This document shows, piece after piece, positions 21,359-31,392 of a DNA stretch of 64,000 bases. A program made the translations under genes and the position numbers. The DNA is from Azoarcus sp. GTDB taxonomy: Bacteria; Pseudomonadota; Gammaproteobacteria; Burkholderiales; Rhodocyclaceae. The stretch is taken from positions 16,424 to 80,423 of the forward strand of contig JAISPJ010000087.1 in the NCBI GenBank assembly GCA_031274995.1, read 5' to 3'. A model generated the notes under the pieces. It did no database searches, was not told the DNA's origin, and worked only from the letters and a program-made list of their open reading frames with translations. Position 1 is the stretch's first letter, and every line of letters starts with the position of its first letter.

Positions 21359-22090
21359 ATGACACAAATTTCACCTACCTTCAGTCCGCTCTACCGACAG
21401 ATCAAGGGACTGATCCTGCAAGCACTTGAAACCGGGGAGTGGCGTCCGGGCCAGGCTATCCCCAGTGAGCAAGAGCTTGCGGTGCGCTTCAATGTTTCGC
21501 AGGGGACGGTGCGCAAGGCGATCGACGAGATGGCGGCGGACAACATCCTGGTGCGCAGGCAGGGCAGGGGCACTTATGTGGCCTCGCATACCGATCCCCG
21601 GCAGATGTTCCGTTTTTTGCGGCTGGTTCCTGAAAGCGGAAGTTTGCTCTCTCATCCGAAGAGCGTCCCTGTCGATTGCTGGCGAGCCAAGGCAGGGCAA
21701 GAAGCGGCCCGTATACTGGCCATCGAGCCGGATTCGTCGATTATAATCCTGCGCAGGGTTCTGCAATACGCGCGCAAACCCATCGTGGCCGATGAAATCT
21801 ACCTGCCCGAGGAACTCTACCGGGGCTTGGACATGGAGATGTTGCGGGTCTGGAACAGTTCGTTGTACTCGCTGTTCGAGACCCGTTTCGGGCTGCGGAT
21901 GATCCGTGCCCAGGAGCGTATCCGCGCCGTGGCCGCTGATCGCGCGGCGGCTGAGTTGCTCCAGGTGGCTGAAGGCACGCCGCTGCTGTCGGTCGAGCGG
22001 GTGACGTACACATATGGGGACAAACCGGTTGAGTGGAGGCGGGGAGTGTATTCGACGGCTGAACACTATTATTTGAACGATTTGACTTGA
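21359..22090 (+). CDS. GntR-family (HutC/UTRA) transcriptional regulator
   Basis: A 243-residue regulator at the head of the TCA cluster. The N-terminal winged helix runs from SPLYRQIKGLILQALETGEW through IPSEQELAVRFNVSQGTVRK to GTYVAS. A UTRA ligand-binding domain fills residues about 90-240, with ILRRVLQYARKPIVADEIYL and EGTPLLSVERVTYTYGDKPVE typical of it. The ATG at 21359 (MTQISPTFSPLY) is preferred; an ATG at 21320 would add 13 unrelated residues. It lies 86 bp ahead of sdhC on the same strand, so control of the sdh genes is plausible, with an organic acid as a possible ligand. Both are inference. Confidence 0.9.
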   Translation: MTQISPTFSPLYRQIKGLILQALETGEWRPGQAIPSEQELAVRFNVSQGTVRKAIDEMAADNILVRRQGRGTYVASHTDPRQMFRFLRLVPESGSLLSHPKSVPVDCWRAKAGQEAARILAIEPDSSIIILRRVLQYARKPIVADEIYLPEELYRGLDMEMLRVWNSSLYSLFETRFGLRMIRAQERIRAVAADRAAAELLQVAEGTPLLSVERVTYTYGDKPVEWRRGVYSTAEHYYLNDLT

Positions 22091-22176
22091 CGTTTTCTCG
22101 AAGGTGCTACGCCCACCGTACAGAGGGCGCACAGCCTTTTTTCTTTCTGTTTCGGTTGTTTTTTGAAGGGGGCTTC

Positions 22177-22566
22177 ATGGCTGAGGGGAGTGTGTGTTGT
22201 AGAAGGCCAAAACATCTGGCCGTCTGGCAGATACGGTTGCCGTTGCCAGGGATCGTGTCCATTTTGCATCGTGTCAGTGGTGCGGGGCTGTTTCTGCTGT
22301 TGCCATTTCTGATTTGCCTGCTCGACAAGAGCCTGCTCGATCGGGCCTCGTTCGAAGAGTTCAGGGAAATCGTCGCCCATCCGTTGGCGAAGCTCGTGTT
22401 GCTGGGGTTGTTGTGGGCGTACTTGTATCACTTCTGCGCCGGCATCCGCTTTCTGTTTCTTGACATCGGCAAAGGGCTTGATTTGCCGTGCGCGCGCAAG
22501 TCTGCGGGGGCTGTCGTGGTTGCGAGCCTGACGTTGACCGCTGTCATGGGGTGGCTATTATGGTGA
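22177..22566 (+). CDS. sdhC: Succinate dehydrogenase cytochrome b556 subunit
   Basis: Membrane anchor of complex II that binds quinone and haem b. It is 129 residues with three membrane helices. The family motif ILHRVSGAGLF (SILHRVSG) lies at the start of helix I, and the haem-ligand region is YHFCAGIRFLFLD; the usual second His of GIRH is Phe here. ATG at 22177 follows GAAGGGGG. The stop overlaps the sdhD start by 7 nt. Confidence 0.93.
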   Translation: MAEGSVCCRRPKHLAVWQIRLPLPGIVSILHRVSGAGLFLLLPFLICLLDKSLLDRASFEEFREIVAHPLAKLVLLGLLWAYLYHFCAGIRFLFLDIGKGLDLPCARKSAGAVVVASLTLTAVMGWLLW

Positions 22567-22907
22567 AACGTCATGTTATCGGTGCGCATTACGGCCTGAA
22601 AGACTGGCTTGCGCAGCGGGCGACTGCTATTTACATGGCACTTTTTACGCTCGTTTTTGTCGCTTCGCTCTTCTGCCTGCCAGAATTCAATTATCAAACC
22701 TGGGCGGGGTTGTTCTCGTCGGCGTGGGTCAGGTTCTTCTCCTTTCTGTTCATCGTGTCGCTCTGCTACCACGCCTGGATCGGAATGCGTGACATCTGGA
22801 TGGACTATGTCAAGGCTGCCGGGTTGCGGCTGGCGTTGCACCTGATCGTTCTTTTCCTGCTCGTCGGTTATGCCGGATGGGCTGTGCGGATTCTTTGGAG
22901 ACTGTAA
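22560..22907 (+). CDS. sdhD: Succinate dehydrogenase hydrophobic anchor subunit
   Basis: Second membrane subunit of complex II, 115 residues with three helices. The signature [16 protein letters not shown] holds the haem-ligand His and the quinone-site residues. The start [16 protein letters not shown] at 22560 overlaps sdhC. A longer in-frame start at 22488 lies entirely inside sdhC and lacks support. Confidence 0.93.
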   Translation: MVKRHVIGAHYGLKDWLAQRATAIYMALFTLVFVASLFCLPEFNYQTWAGLFSSAWVRFFSFLFIVSLCYHAWIGMRDIWMDYVKAAGLRLALHLIVLFLLVGYAGWAVRILWRL

Positions 22908-22909
22908 GC

Positions 22910-24703
22910 GTGAGTATCGCAAAACGTACTTTTGATGCGGTCATCGTCGGCGCGGGAGGCGCAGGTTTGCGTGCCGCACTGCAATTGTCCGAGGCGGGAT
23001 TGAAGACCGCCGTGCTCTCCAAGGTGTTTCCGACCCGTTCGCACACCGTCGCCGCGCAAGGCGGGGTGGCGGCTTCCTTGGGCAATTCCACCGAGGATCA
23101 CTGGCATTGGCATATGTACGACACCGTCAAGGGGTCGGACTGGCTCGGCGATCAGGACGCCATTGAGTTCATGTGCAAGAAGGCCAATGAGGTCGTCATC
23201 GAACTGGAACACTATGGCATGCCGTTCGACCGTACCGACAACGGCAAGATTTACCAGCGCCCGTTTGGCGGGCATTCCATGAATTACGGCAAGTCCCCGG
23301 TGATGCGCTCCTGCGCGGCGGCTGACCGCACGGGGCACGCCATGCTGCATGCGCTCTATCAGCGCAACGTGCGTGCGCATACGCAGTTCTTTGTCGAATG
23401 GATGGCGCTCGACCTTATCCGGGACGGCGACGGCAATGTGCTTGGCGTAACCGCGCTTGAGCTGGAAACCGGGGAAGTGTCGATTTTCCATTCCAGGGCA
23501 ACGATCTTTGCCACCGGGGGGTCTGGCCGCATTTTCTATTCTTCGACCAACGCCTTTACCAATACCGGCGACGGCCTGGGTATGGCGGCGCGGGCGGGGA
23601 TTCCGCTCGAAGACATGGAATTCTGGCAATTTCACCCCACCGGCGTGGCCGGTGCGGGCGTGCTGATTACCGAGGGCGTGCGTGGCGAGGGCGGCATCCT
23701 GCGCAATGCCGGCGGCGAGCGTTTCATGGAACGCTACGCGCCGAACCTCAAGGATCTGGCTTCGCGCGACGTGGTGTCGCGTTCGATGGTGACGGAGATC
23801 AACGAAGGGCGCGGCTGTGGCCATGACAAGGACTATGTGTTGCTCGACATTACACACCTGTCGCCTGAAATCATCATGAAGCGGCTGCCGGGCATCCGCG
23901 AGATTTCGATCCGTTTCGCGGGTGTCGATCCGATCAAGGCCCCGATTCCCGTGGTGCCGACCTGCCACTATCAGATGGGCGGAATTCCGACCAATTACAA
24001 GGGGCAAGTAGTGCAGCCGAAGCCCGGCAATCCGAGCACGCCCGTGCACGGATTTTACGCGGCGGGCGAATGCGCTTGTGCCTCGGTGCATGGCGCGAAC
24101 CGCCTTGGGACGAATTCCCTGCTTGATCTTCTGGTGTTCGGCAAGTCCGCAGGCGAATCCGTGGTCGCGGACTTCCAGGCCGGACAACTCGATCTCAAAC
24201 CCTTGCCTGATGATGCCGCCGACATGTCGCTCGCCCGGATTGCCCGGCTGGAATCGCAGAAAGAGGGTAATTCGGTCAATGATGTCCGCCTCGCCATTCA
24301 GCGCACCATGCAAAAACATGCCGGGGTATTCCGTTTCAGGGATTTGCTCAAAGAAGGCGTGGCGACGATCCTGGAAGTGGCCGAGCGCGCGAAGGCTACC
24401 TATATCGGCGACAAGTCCAAGGTCTGGAACACAGCGCGCCAGGAGGCGCTGGAACTGGACAACATGATCGAAGTCGCCAGGGCGACGATGATTTCTGCCG
24501 AGGCGCGCAAGGAGTCGCGCGGTGCGCACGTCCGGGATGATGCGCCGGACACTCCCGAGCACCCGAACGGGCGTGACGACCAGAACTGGCTCAAGCACAC
24601 CCTTTGGTTCAGCGCGGACAACCATGTGGAATACAAGCCGGTGCACCTGAAACCCTTGTCCGATGATGTCGAGCCGATTGCGCTCGCCAAACGGACGTAC
24701 TGA
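22910..24703 (+). CDS. sdhA: Succinate dehydrogenase flavoprotein subunit
   Basis: Oxidises succinate to fumarate with covalently bound FAD. I chose the GTG at 22910 ([18 protein letters not shown]), 2 bp behind the sdhD stop, giving 597 residues; an ATG at 22877 would lie inside sdhD. The dinucleotide site is [14 protein letters not shown], and the flavinylation His is in [11 protein letters not shown]. Active-site blocks [19 protein letters not shown] and [16 protein letters not shown] are intact. Flavinylation normally depends on SdhE, encoded three genes on. Confidence 0.97.
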   Translation: MSIAKRTFDAVIVGAGGAGLRAALQLSEAGLKTAVLSKVFPTRSHTVAAQGGVAASLGNSTEDHWHWHMYDTVKGSDWLGDQDAIEFMCKKANEVVIELEHYGMPFDRTDNGKIYQRPFGGHSMNYGKSPVMRSCAAADRTGHAMLHALYQRNVRAHTQFFVEWMALDLIRDGDGNVLGVTALELETGEVSIFHSRATIFATGGSGRIFYSSTNAFTNTGDGLGMAARAGIPLEDMEFWQFHPTGVAGAGVLITEGVRGEGGILRNAGGERFMERYAPNLKDLASRDVVSRSMVTEINEGRGCGHDKDYVLLDITHLSPEIIMKRLPGIREISIRFAGVDPIKAPIPVVPTCHYQMGGIPTNYKGQVVQPKPGNPSTPVHGFYAAGECACASVHGANRLGTNSLLDLLVFGKSAGESVVADFQAGQLDLKPLPDDAADMSLARIARLESQKEGNSVNDVRLAIQRTMQKHAGVFRFRDLLKEGVATILEVAERAKATYIGDKSKVWNTARQEALELDNMIEVARATMISAEARKESRGAHVRDDAPDTPEHPNGRDDQNWLKHTLWFSADNHVEYKPVHLKPLSDDVEPIALAKRTY

Positions 24704-24729
24704 GCCTTGAGCGCAGGAGAAGAACACAA

Positions 24730-25446
24730 ATGCAGATGAGCAAACGCACTGTTCAGTTCAAGATATACCGTTACGACCCTGACAAGGGCACTCAGCCTTA
24801 CATGCAGGATATTTCGGTGGATCTCGACCCCACCGACAAGAAACTTCTCGACGCCTTGGTGAAGATCAAGGCCAAGGATGACAGCCTGTCGTTCCGCCGC
24901 TCATGCCGCGAGGGCGTGTGCGGGTCTGACGCGGTCAACATCAACGGCGTCAACGCTCTGGCCTGCCTGTCCGATATCGACAGCCTGTCCCAACCCATCG
25001 TCTTGAGGCCCTTGCCGGGATTGCCGGTGATCCGCGACCTGATCGTGGACATGACCCAGTTCTTCAAGCAATACCACTCGATCAAGCCCTATCTCATCAA
25101 CGACGAGCCCCCGCCTGAGCGCGAGCGCCTGCAAAGCCCGGAGGAACGCGAGGAACTCAATGGGTTGTATGAGTGCATCCTGTGCGCGTGCTGTTCCACG
25201 TCCTGTCCGTCGTTCTGGTGGAACCCGGACAAGTTCGTCGGCCCGGCGGGGCTGCTGAATGCCTATCGTTTCATCGCCGACACGCGCGACCAGGCCGCCA
25301 ATGAACGATTGGACAACCTCGAAGACCCGTACCGGCTGTTCCGCTGCCACACGATCATGAACTGCGTCGCTGTCTGTCCGAAGAGCCTGAATCCAACCCG
25401 TTCCATCAATAAAATCAAGGACATGATGGTCAGTCGCGCCATTTAA
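24730..25446 (+). CDS. sdhB: Succinate dehydrogenase iron-sulfur subunit
   Basis: Carries electrons from FAD to quinone. It is 238 residues with all three cluster motifs: CREGVCGSDAVNINGVNALAC for [2Fe-2S], CILCACCSTSC for [4Fe-4S] and CHTIMNCVAVCP for the [4Fe-4S]/[3Fe-4S] pair. The start MQMSKRTVQFKIYRYDP is close behind sdhA. Confidence 0.97.
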   Translation: MQMSKRTVQFKIYRYDPDKGTQPYMQDISVDLDPTDKKLLDALVKIKAKDDSLSFRRSCREGVCGSDAVNINGVNALACLSDIDSLSQPIVLRPLPGLPVIRDLIVDMTQFFKQYHSIKPYLINDEPPPERERLQSPEEREELNGLYECILCACCSTSCPSFWWNPDKFVGPAGLLNAYRFIADTRDQAANERLDNLEDPYRLFRCHTIMNCVAVCPKSLNPTRSINKIKDMMVSRAI

Positions 25447-25452
25447 AGAACG

Positions 25453-25695
25453 ATGATGATTAATCCCCGCCGAGGAAAAGTGCGCTGGCAGTGCCGCAGG
25501 TCCATGCTTGAACTGGACTTGGTGCTGGCGCGCTTTCTGGAGCATGAGTTTGACCGTCTCGACGACGAACAACTGGCCGATTTTGAAGACCTGTTGCGTT
25601 GCGACGACTACGACTTGTGGGCATTCATCAATGGGAACAAACCCTGCGAGGTTGTCCGCTGGCAAAGGATGATCGCGCGATTGAGCCGATGCTGA
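25453..25695 (+). CDS. sdhE: SdhE-like FAD assembly factor with altered RGxxE motif
   Basis: Small cytosolic protein of the SDHAF2/SdhE family, which promotes covalent FAD attachment to SdhA. It is 80 residues with the expected five-helix pattern. VRWQCRRSMLELDLVLARFL matches E. coli WACRRGMRELDI, and LLRCDDYDLWAFINGNKPCE matches its C-terminal half. The Gly of the conserved RGxxE motif is Ser here (codon TCC near 25501); this position matters for function in E. coli SdhE and human SDHAF2. It sits 6 bp behind sdhB, so assignment by position is firm. Confidence 0.9.
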   Translation: MMINPRRGKVRWQCRRSMLELDLVLARFLEHEFDRLDDEQLADFEDLLRCDDYDLWAFINGNKPCEVVRWQRMIARLSRC

Positions 25696-25796
25696 AACGA
25701 GGAAAGGTTCCGGTAGGCACAGCGCTCATACCAAAATAAAAAATTTCTGGACTTCTGACCAAACCAGAGGCATCTACAACACAGGAGGGACTACCC

Positions 25797-27089
25797 ATGA
25801 GTGAAGAACGTAAAGCAACTTTGACCATTGACGGCAAAACTTTTGATTTCCCGATACTGAAAGGCGTACACGGGAATGATGTTATCGACATCCGCACGTT
25901 GGGTGCCAAGACCGGGTGTTTCACCTATGACGCCGGTTTTATGTCGACGGCAAGCTGCCAATCCTCCATCACTTTCATAGATGGTGAAAAGGGTGAACTG
26001 CTGTACTGCGGCTATCCCATCGAGCAACTGGCCGATAAGTGCAACTTCCTGGAGGTTGCCTACCTGTTGCGCAACAGAGAACTGCCGAATGCGGATCAGA
26101 AAGCCAAGTTTGAAGGCACCATCCGCAAGCACACCTTGGTGCACGACCAGTTGACCCGGTTCTACAACGGTTTTCGCCGCGACGCCCACCCGATGGCGGT
26201 CATCGTCGGCGTGGTTGGCGCGCTGTCGGCGTTTTACCATCATGGCATGGACTACTCCAACGTCGAGCACCGGGACATTTGTTTCCAGCGCATCATTGCC
26301 AAGCTGCCGACCATCATCGCGCTGGCCTACCGCTACAACACCGGGTTGCCGTTCATGTATCCCCGGAACGATCTCGATTACGCCTCGAACTTCATGTACA
26401 TGATGTTCGGTGTACCCAGCGAGGAGTACAAGATCAACCCGATATTGTCGCGCGCGCTCGACATCATCTTTACCCTGCACGCCGACCACGAACAGAACGC
26501 CTCCACTTCCACGGTGCGTCTGGCCGGTTCTTCCGAAGCCAACCCCTTTGCCTGTGTCGCGTCGGGTATTTCCTGCCTGTGGGGTCCGGCGCACGGTGGC
26601 GCAAACGAAGCGTGCCTGAATATGCTGGAGGAAATCGGCGATGTTTCCAGGGTGGGCGAGTACATCAAGCGTGCCAAGGACAAGAACGACAGTTTCAAAC
26701 TGATGGGTTTCGGCCATCGCATCTATAAAAACTTCGACCCGCGTTCCAAGCTCATGGGCAAGGTGTGCGCAGATGTGCTTGCCGAACTGGGGCTTGAGAA
26801 CAACCGTTTGTTCAAACTTGCCAAGGCGCTCGAAAAGATTGCTCTCGAAGACGATTATTTCGTCGAGAAAAAGCTCTATCCGAACGTGGACTTCTACTCC
26901 GGCATTGTCCAGAAGGCTCTGGGCATTCCCACCACCATGTTTACCTGCGTCTTTGCGTTGGCGCGCACGGCGGGCTGGCTGGCGCAATGGGAAGAAATGA
27001 TTACCGACCCCGATTACAAGATTGGCCGTCCCCGCCAGCTTTACATTGGCGCGGCACGGCGTAACGTGCCGGATATCGGCAAGCGTTGA
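25797..27089 (+). CDS. gltA: Citrate synthase, type II
   Basis: Condenses oxaloacetate with acetyl-CoA. At 430 residues it has the Gram-negative hexameric type length, including the N-terminal beta domain ([17 protein letters not shown]). The catalytic triad regions are [29 protein letters not shown] and [13 protein letters not shown], with [14 protein letters not shown] near the end. Shine-Dalgarno AGGAGGG sits ahead of ATG at 25797. It is probably part of the sdh transcript or has its own promoter in the 101-bp AT-rich gap. Confidence 0.97.
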   Translation: MSEERKATLTIDGKTFDFPILKGVHGNDVIDIRTLGAKTGCFTYDAGFMSTASCQSSITFIDGEKGELLYCGYPIEQLADKCNFLEVAYLLRNRELPNADQKAKFEGTIRKHTLVHDQLTRFYNGFRRDAHPMAVIVGVVGALSAFYHHGMDYSNVEHRDICFQRIIAKLPTIIALAYRYNTGLPFMYPRNDLDYASNFMYMMFGVPSEEYKINPILSRALDIIFTLHADHEQNASTSTVRLAGSSEANPFACVASGISCLWGPAHGGANEACLNMLEEIGDVSRVGEYIKRAKDKNDSFKLMGFGHRIYKNFDPRSKLMGKVCADVLAELGLENNRLFKLAKALEKIALEDDYFVEKKLYPNVDFYSGIVQKALGIPTTMFTCVFALARTAGWLAQWEEMITDPDYKIGRPRQLYIGAARRNVPDIGKR

Positions 27090-27174
27090 TCGGTATGCGC
27101 CGGATGCAATCCCCGTAGCAGTTTCAGCGCACAGGTGGACGGACGGGGGTGGGCATGTTGCAAGCTTGCGGATA

Positions 27175-27210
27175 CGGGGCAGGCCTTCGGGTTGCCCCGT
27201 GCCTTCTTTC
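27175..27210 (+). terminator. Terminator-like hairpin after gltA
   Basis: CGGGGCA and TGCCCCG pair around an 11-nt loop, followed by a broken T-run (GCCTTCTTTC). It would separate gltA from sucA, but the U-tract is weak and read-through is likely. Confidence 0.45.
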
Positions 27211-27303
27211 AATAGGCATGATATGAATGTATCCTTTGCGTAAATAAAGCACGGCGTCGTATTCAACGGCAACCCTATCCAAAACACGACAGGTGATTTC
27301 AAC

Positions 27304-30165
27304 ATGAGGCACAAGGAACTCCAGGGCACGTCCCATCTGTATGGTTCGAACGCGCCTTTTATCGAAGAACTTTACGAAAATTATCTGGCTGATCCCGCCT
27401 CGGTCGATGAACGCTGGCGCATGTATTTCGATCAACTCCAGGCTCAGGCGGGCGCGGCGGTGCGTGATGTGGCTCATAGCCCGATCATTGCCGCCTTTGA
27501 ACAGATATCCAAGCGCGGCCCCGTGCGCACGGCGAGTTCCGAGGGCGAAAACAAATTGCAGGCCGATGTCCTGCAACTGATCGCCGCTCATCGCCTCCTC
27601 GGCAACCGCCGCGCCAACCTTGATCCGCTCAAGCGTGGCGACTGGCCCCATATCGCCGAACTCGACCCCTCGCATTACGGGTTCACCGAGGCCGATCTGT
27701 CCAAGACTTTCAACGTCGGCAATTTCAAGGGCGTTTCTGGAGACCGCGCCACCCTGCGCGATATTCTTGAAGCCCTGCGCCAGACATACTGCGGCACCAT
27801 CGGCGTCGAGTACCTGCACATTTCGGACGCGGCCCAACAACGCTGGATACAGGAGCGGCTGGAAAGCGTGCGCGCCACGCCGAATTTCACGGCGGAGGGC
27901 AAGCGCCATATCCTGGAGCGTGTGACTGCCGCCGAAACGCTTGAACGCTACCTGCACACCCGTTACGTGGGGCAAAAACGCTTTTCGCTCGAAGGCAGCG
28001 AATCGACCATCGTCGCAATGGATGAACTCCTGCATGTCGCGGGCAAACTGGGCGTGGCGGAAACCGTGCTCGGCATGGCGCACCGTGGGCGGCTCAACAC
28101 CCTGGTCAATGTCCTGGGCAAATCGCCCTCCATGCTCTTCTCCGAATTCGAGGGCAAGGTCAAGGCCAACCTCTCTGCGGGCGATGTCAAATACCACATG
28201 GGTTTTTCCAGCAACATCATGACCTCGGGCGGGCCGATGCATCTCGTGCTGGCCTTCAACCCCTCGCACCTGGAAATCATCAACCCGGTCGTGGAAGGCT
28301 CCGTCTATGCGCGCCAGCTTCGCCGCAGCGGGGAAGCTGGCAAAGAACAAGTTCTGCCCGTCCTGATTCACGGCGATTCTGCCGTGGCCGGGCAAGGCGT
28401 CAACCAGGAAATGCTCAACTTCTCCCAGACCCGGGGTTACGGCACGGGCGGGACTGTCCATCTGGTCATCAACAACCAGATCGGGTTTACCACATCCGCT
28501 CCGCGCGACCTGCGTTCCACACACTACTGTACGGACATTTTCAAACTGGTCGAAGCCCCGATCTTCCACGTCAACGGCGACGACCCGGAGGCCGTGGCCT
28601 TCGTCACCCGGCTGGCCGTTGAATTCCGTCAGGAATTCAAGAAGGACGTGGCAATCGACATTTTCTGCTTCCGCAAGCTCGGTCACAACGAGCAGGACGA
28701 ACCGATGGTCACGCAGCCGTTGATGTACCAGATCATTCAGAAACATCCCGGCACGCGCAAGCTCTATGCCGACCGTCTTGTCGCCGAAGGCACGCTTGCT
28801 GCCGATGAACCCGACAGGATGATCGCCGAATACCGCGAACATCTCGACCGTGGCGAGTTGCTCTGCAACTCGGTGCTCTCCGGCTACACCCGCCAGCTTA
28901 CGGCGGACTGGAGACCCTTCCTCAACCAGCCCTATACCGATGAAGCCCATACCGCGATTCCCGCGCAGGAAGTCCGCCGTCTCGCGCAGGCGCTGACCAC
29001 GATCCCGGAAGGCTTCACGCTCCATTCCCGCGTGCGGAAAACCATCGATGACCGCGCCGCAATGGGCCGTGGCGAACTGCCTATCGACTGGGGCATGGGG
29101 GAGAACCTCGCCTATGCCAGCCTCCTTGCCGAAGGGTTTGGCGTGCGCATTTCGGGTGAAGACGTTGGCCGGGGAACCTTCTTCCATCGTCACGCCATAC
29201 TGCACGACCAGCACCGCAAGCAGCGCAGTGAAGGCGTTTATATGCCGCTTGCCCACATCCAGGACGGGCAGGCCCGTTTCCAGTGTTTCGACTCGGTGCT
29301 TTCCGAAGAAGGCGTGCTGGCCTTTGAATACGGCTATGCGACCACCGAACCGAACGACCTTGTCGTATGGGAAGCCCAGTTCGGCGACTTCATCAATGGT
29401 GCGCAGGTCGTCATCGATCAGTTCATCTCCTCGGGCGAAGCAAAATGGGGGCGCATCACCGGGCTGACCATGCTCCTGCCGCACGGCTATGAAGGGCAAG
29501 GCCCGGAGCATACTTCCGCGCGGCTGGAACGTTTCATGAACATGGCGGCGGAAAACAACTGGCAGGTTTGCGTGCCCACCACACCCGCGCAAATTTTCCA
29601 TCTCCTGCGCCGCCAGATGATGCGCAAACTGCGCAAACCCTTGGTCGTCATCACACCGAAGTCACTGCTGCGCCACAAGGAAGCGGTATCGAGCATCGAA
29701 GAATTCGCCACCGGCCAATTCCAGACCGTGATTCCCGAGACCGAACCGCTCGACAGCAAACGGGTGAACCGCATCGTGCTGTGCCAGGGCAAGCTCTACT
29801 ATGAACTGCTCGCTTATCGCCGGGAACATAAGATCACCGATGCCGCGCTGGTACGCATCGAACAGCTCTATCCTTTCCCGATGAAAAGTTTTGCCGACGC
29901 GATCGAGCAGTTCCCAAACGCGAAGGATGTCATCTGGTGCCAGGAAGAGCCGCGCAATCAGGGTGCATGGTACTGGCTGGCCTCGCGGCAGCATCTGGTG
30001 AACGTACTTGGCACACGCCACAAGCTGCTGCTGGCCAGCCGTCCCGCCTCCGCTTCGCCTGCCGTGGGCTATTTCGCCAAGCATTTGCAGCAACAGAAGG
30101 ATCTCATTGAACTCGCATTTGGGCCGATTCAGAAAACGACTCCGCAATCACCCAACGATCAATAA
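27304..30165 (+). CDS. sucA: 2-Oxoglutarate dehydrogenase E1 component
   Basis: Thiamine-diphosphate-dependent decarboxylase of the 2-oxoglutarate dehydrogenase complex. It is 953 residues and full length. The N-terminal NSxFIEELYENYLADP-type segment (here GSNAPFIEELYENYLADPAS) tethers it to E2. The active-site block GMAHRGRLNTLVNVLGKSPS, the ThDP motif HVNGDDPEAVAFVTRLAVEF, and RKLGHNEQDEPMVTQP follow. The transketolase-like C-terminal half carries GMGENLAYASLLAEG and EYGYATTEPNDLVVWEAQFG. It starts the sucA-odhB-lpdA unit. Confidence 0.97.
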   Translation: MRHKELQGTSHLYGSNAPFIEELYENYLADPASVDERWRMYFDQLQAQAGAAVRDVAHSPIIAAFEQISKRGPVRTASSEGENKLQADVLQLIAAHRLLGNRRANLDPLKRGDWPHIAELDPSHYGFTEADLSKTFNVGNFKGVSGDRATLRDILEALRQTYCGTIGVEYLHISDAAQQRWIQERLESVRATPNFTAEGKRHILERVTAAETLERYLHTRYVGQKRFSLEGSESTIVAMDELLHVAGKLGVAETVLGMAHRGRLNTLVNVLGKSPSMLFSEFEGKVKANLSAGDVKYHMGFSSNIMTSGGPMHLVLAFNPSHLEIINPVVEGSVYARQLRRSGEAGKEQVLPVLIHGDSAVAGQGVNQEMLNFSQTRGYGTGGTVHLVINNQIGFTTSAPRDLRSTHYCTDIFKLVEAPIFHVNGDDPEAVAFVTRLAVEFRQEFKKDVAIDIFCFRKLGHNEQDEPMVTQPLMYQIIQKHPGTRKLYADRLVAEGTLAADEPDRMIAEYREHLDRGELLCNSVLSGYTRQLTADWRPFLNQPYTDEAHTAIPAQEVRRLAQALTTIPEGFTLHSRVRKTIDDRAAMGRGELPIDWGMGENLAYASLLAEGFGVRISGEDVGRGTFFHRHAILHDQHRKQRSEGVYMPLAHIQDGQARFQCFDSVLSEEGVLAFEYGYATTEPNDLVVWEAQFGDFINGAQVVIDQFISSGEAKWGRITGLTMLLPHGYEGQGPEHTSARLERFMNMAAENNWQVCVPTTPAQIFHLLRRQMMRKLRKPLVVITPKSLLRHKEAVSSIEEFATGQFQTVIPETEPLDSKRVNRIVLCQGKLYYELLAYRREHKITDAALVRIEQLYPFPMKSFADAIEQFPNAKDVIWCQEEPRNQGAWYWLASRQHLVNVLGTRHKLLLASRPASASPAVGYFAKHLQQQKDLIELAFGPIQKTTPQSPNDQ

Positions 30166-30183
30166 ATACAGAGGGCAATAACA

Positions 30184-31383
30184 ATGCTGATCGAAGTCAA
30201 AGTACCGCAACTGTCCGAATCCGTGTCCGAGGCCAGCCTCGTGGCTTGGCACAAGAGAGCCGGAGAAGCCGTTACACGCGATGAAAACCTGATCGACATC
30301 GAAACCGACAAAGTCGTGCTCGAAACTCCAGCCCCCGCCGATGGAGTCCTCGTCGAGATCGTCAAGGACGATGGGGCGACCGTCACCTCGGGTGACCTGA
30401 TCGCCCGGATCGACACCCAAGCCAAGGCAACTGCCTCCGCCGCGCCGCAGGAACCTGCTGCGGCGCCCCCGGCTCTTGGCGATGTTCGTGCCGGAGCTGC
30501 GGGCGAACCCAGCCCGGCGGCGCGCAAGATACTGGAAGAAAAAGGCATCCCTGCCGCCTCCGTGAGCGGCACGGGCCGTGGCGGGCGTGTCACCAAGGAA
30601 GATGCCGTGGCGGCGGCCAAGGTCTCTACGCCAACTTCCGCTGCTGCACCGTCTGCGCCCGCTGCGGTGGCATTTGTCGGCGAGCGGCCGGAAGAGCGCG
30701 TCCCCATGACCCGCCTGCGTTCCCGCATTGCCGAGCGCCTTATCCAGTCCAAGAACGAAAACGCCATACTGACCACGTTCAACGAAGTGAACATGGCTCC
30801 CGTCATGGCCCTGCGCAAGCAATACGGCGAGAAATTCGAAAAAGCCCACGGCGTGCGCCTCGGCTTTATGGGCTTTTTCGTCAAGGCCGCCGTTGCGGCG
30901 CTCAAACGGTACCCGATTCTCAATGCCTCGATTGACGGCAACGACATCATCTATCACGGCTACATTGACATTGGTGTTGCCGTGGGCAGTCCGCGCGGCC
31001 TTGTCGTACCGATTCTGCGTAATGCCGAACTCCTCTCTGTGGCCGAAGTCGAACTCAAGATTGCCGAATTCGGCAACAAGGCCAAGGATGGCCGCCTGTC
31101 GATCGAGGATCTCACCGGCGGGACTTTCTCCATCTCCAACGGCGGCGTATTCGGTTCCATGATGTCCACCCCCATCATCAACCCGCCGCAATCAGCCATC
31201 CTCGGCATTCACGCCACCAAGGATCGTCCGGTCGCCGAGAACGGCCAGGTCGTCATCCGCCCCATCAACTATCTGGCGCTTTCTTACGACCACCGCATCA
31301 TCGACGGGCGGGAAGCCGTCCTTGGCTTGGTAGCGATGAAGGAAGCCCTGGAAGACCCGGCGCGGCTGATATTGGATATTTAG
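30184..31383 (+). CDS. odhB: 2-Oxoglutarate dehydrogenase E2, dihydrolipoamide succinyltransferase
   Basis: Transfers the succinyl group to CoA. It is 399 residues in three parts. The lipoyl domain has its modified Lys in [17 protein letters not shown], at about residues 38-54. The E1/E3-binding domain is [20 protein letters not shown] (about 115-135), followed by an Ala/Pro linker. The catalytic domain ends in [17 protein letters not shown] with the His-Asp pair. It sits 18 bp behind sucA. Confidence 0.97.
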   Translation: MLIEVKVPQLSESVSEASLVAWHKRAGEAVTRDENLIDIETDKVVLETPAPADGVLVEIVKDDGATVTSGDLIARIDTQAKATASAAPQEPAAAPPALGDVRAGAAGEPSPAARKILEEKGIPAASVSGTGRGGRVTKEDAVAAAKVSTPTSAAAPSAPAAVAFVGERPEERVPMTRLRSRIAERLIQSKNENAILTTFNEVNMAPVMALRKQYGEKFEKAHGVRLGFMGFFVKAAVAALKRYPILNASIDGNDIIYHGYIDIGVAVGSPRGLVVPILRNAELLSVAEVELKIAEFGNKAKDGRLSIEDLTGGTFSISNGGVFGSMMSTPIINPPQSAILGIHATKDRPVAENGQVVIRPINYLALSYDHRIIDGREAVLGLVAMKEALEDPARLILDI

Positions 31384-31392
31384 GAGAGTTTA

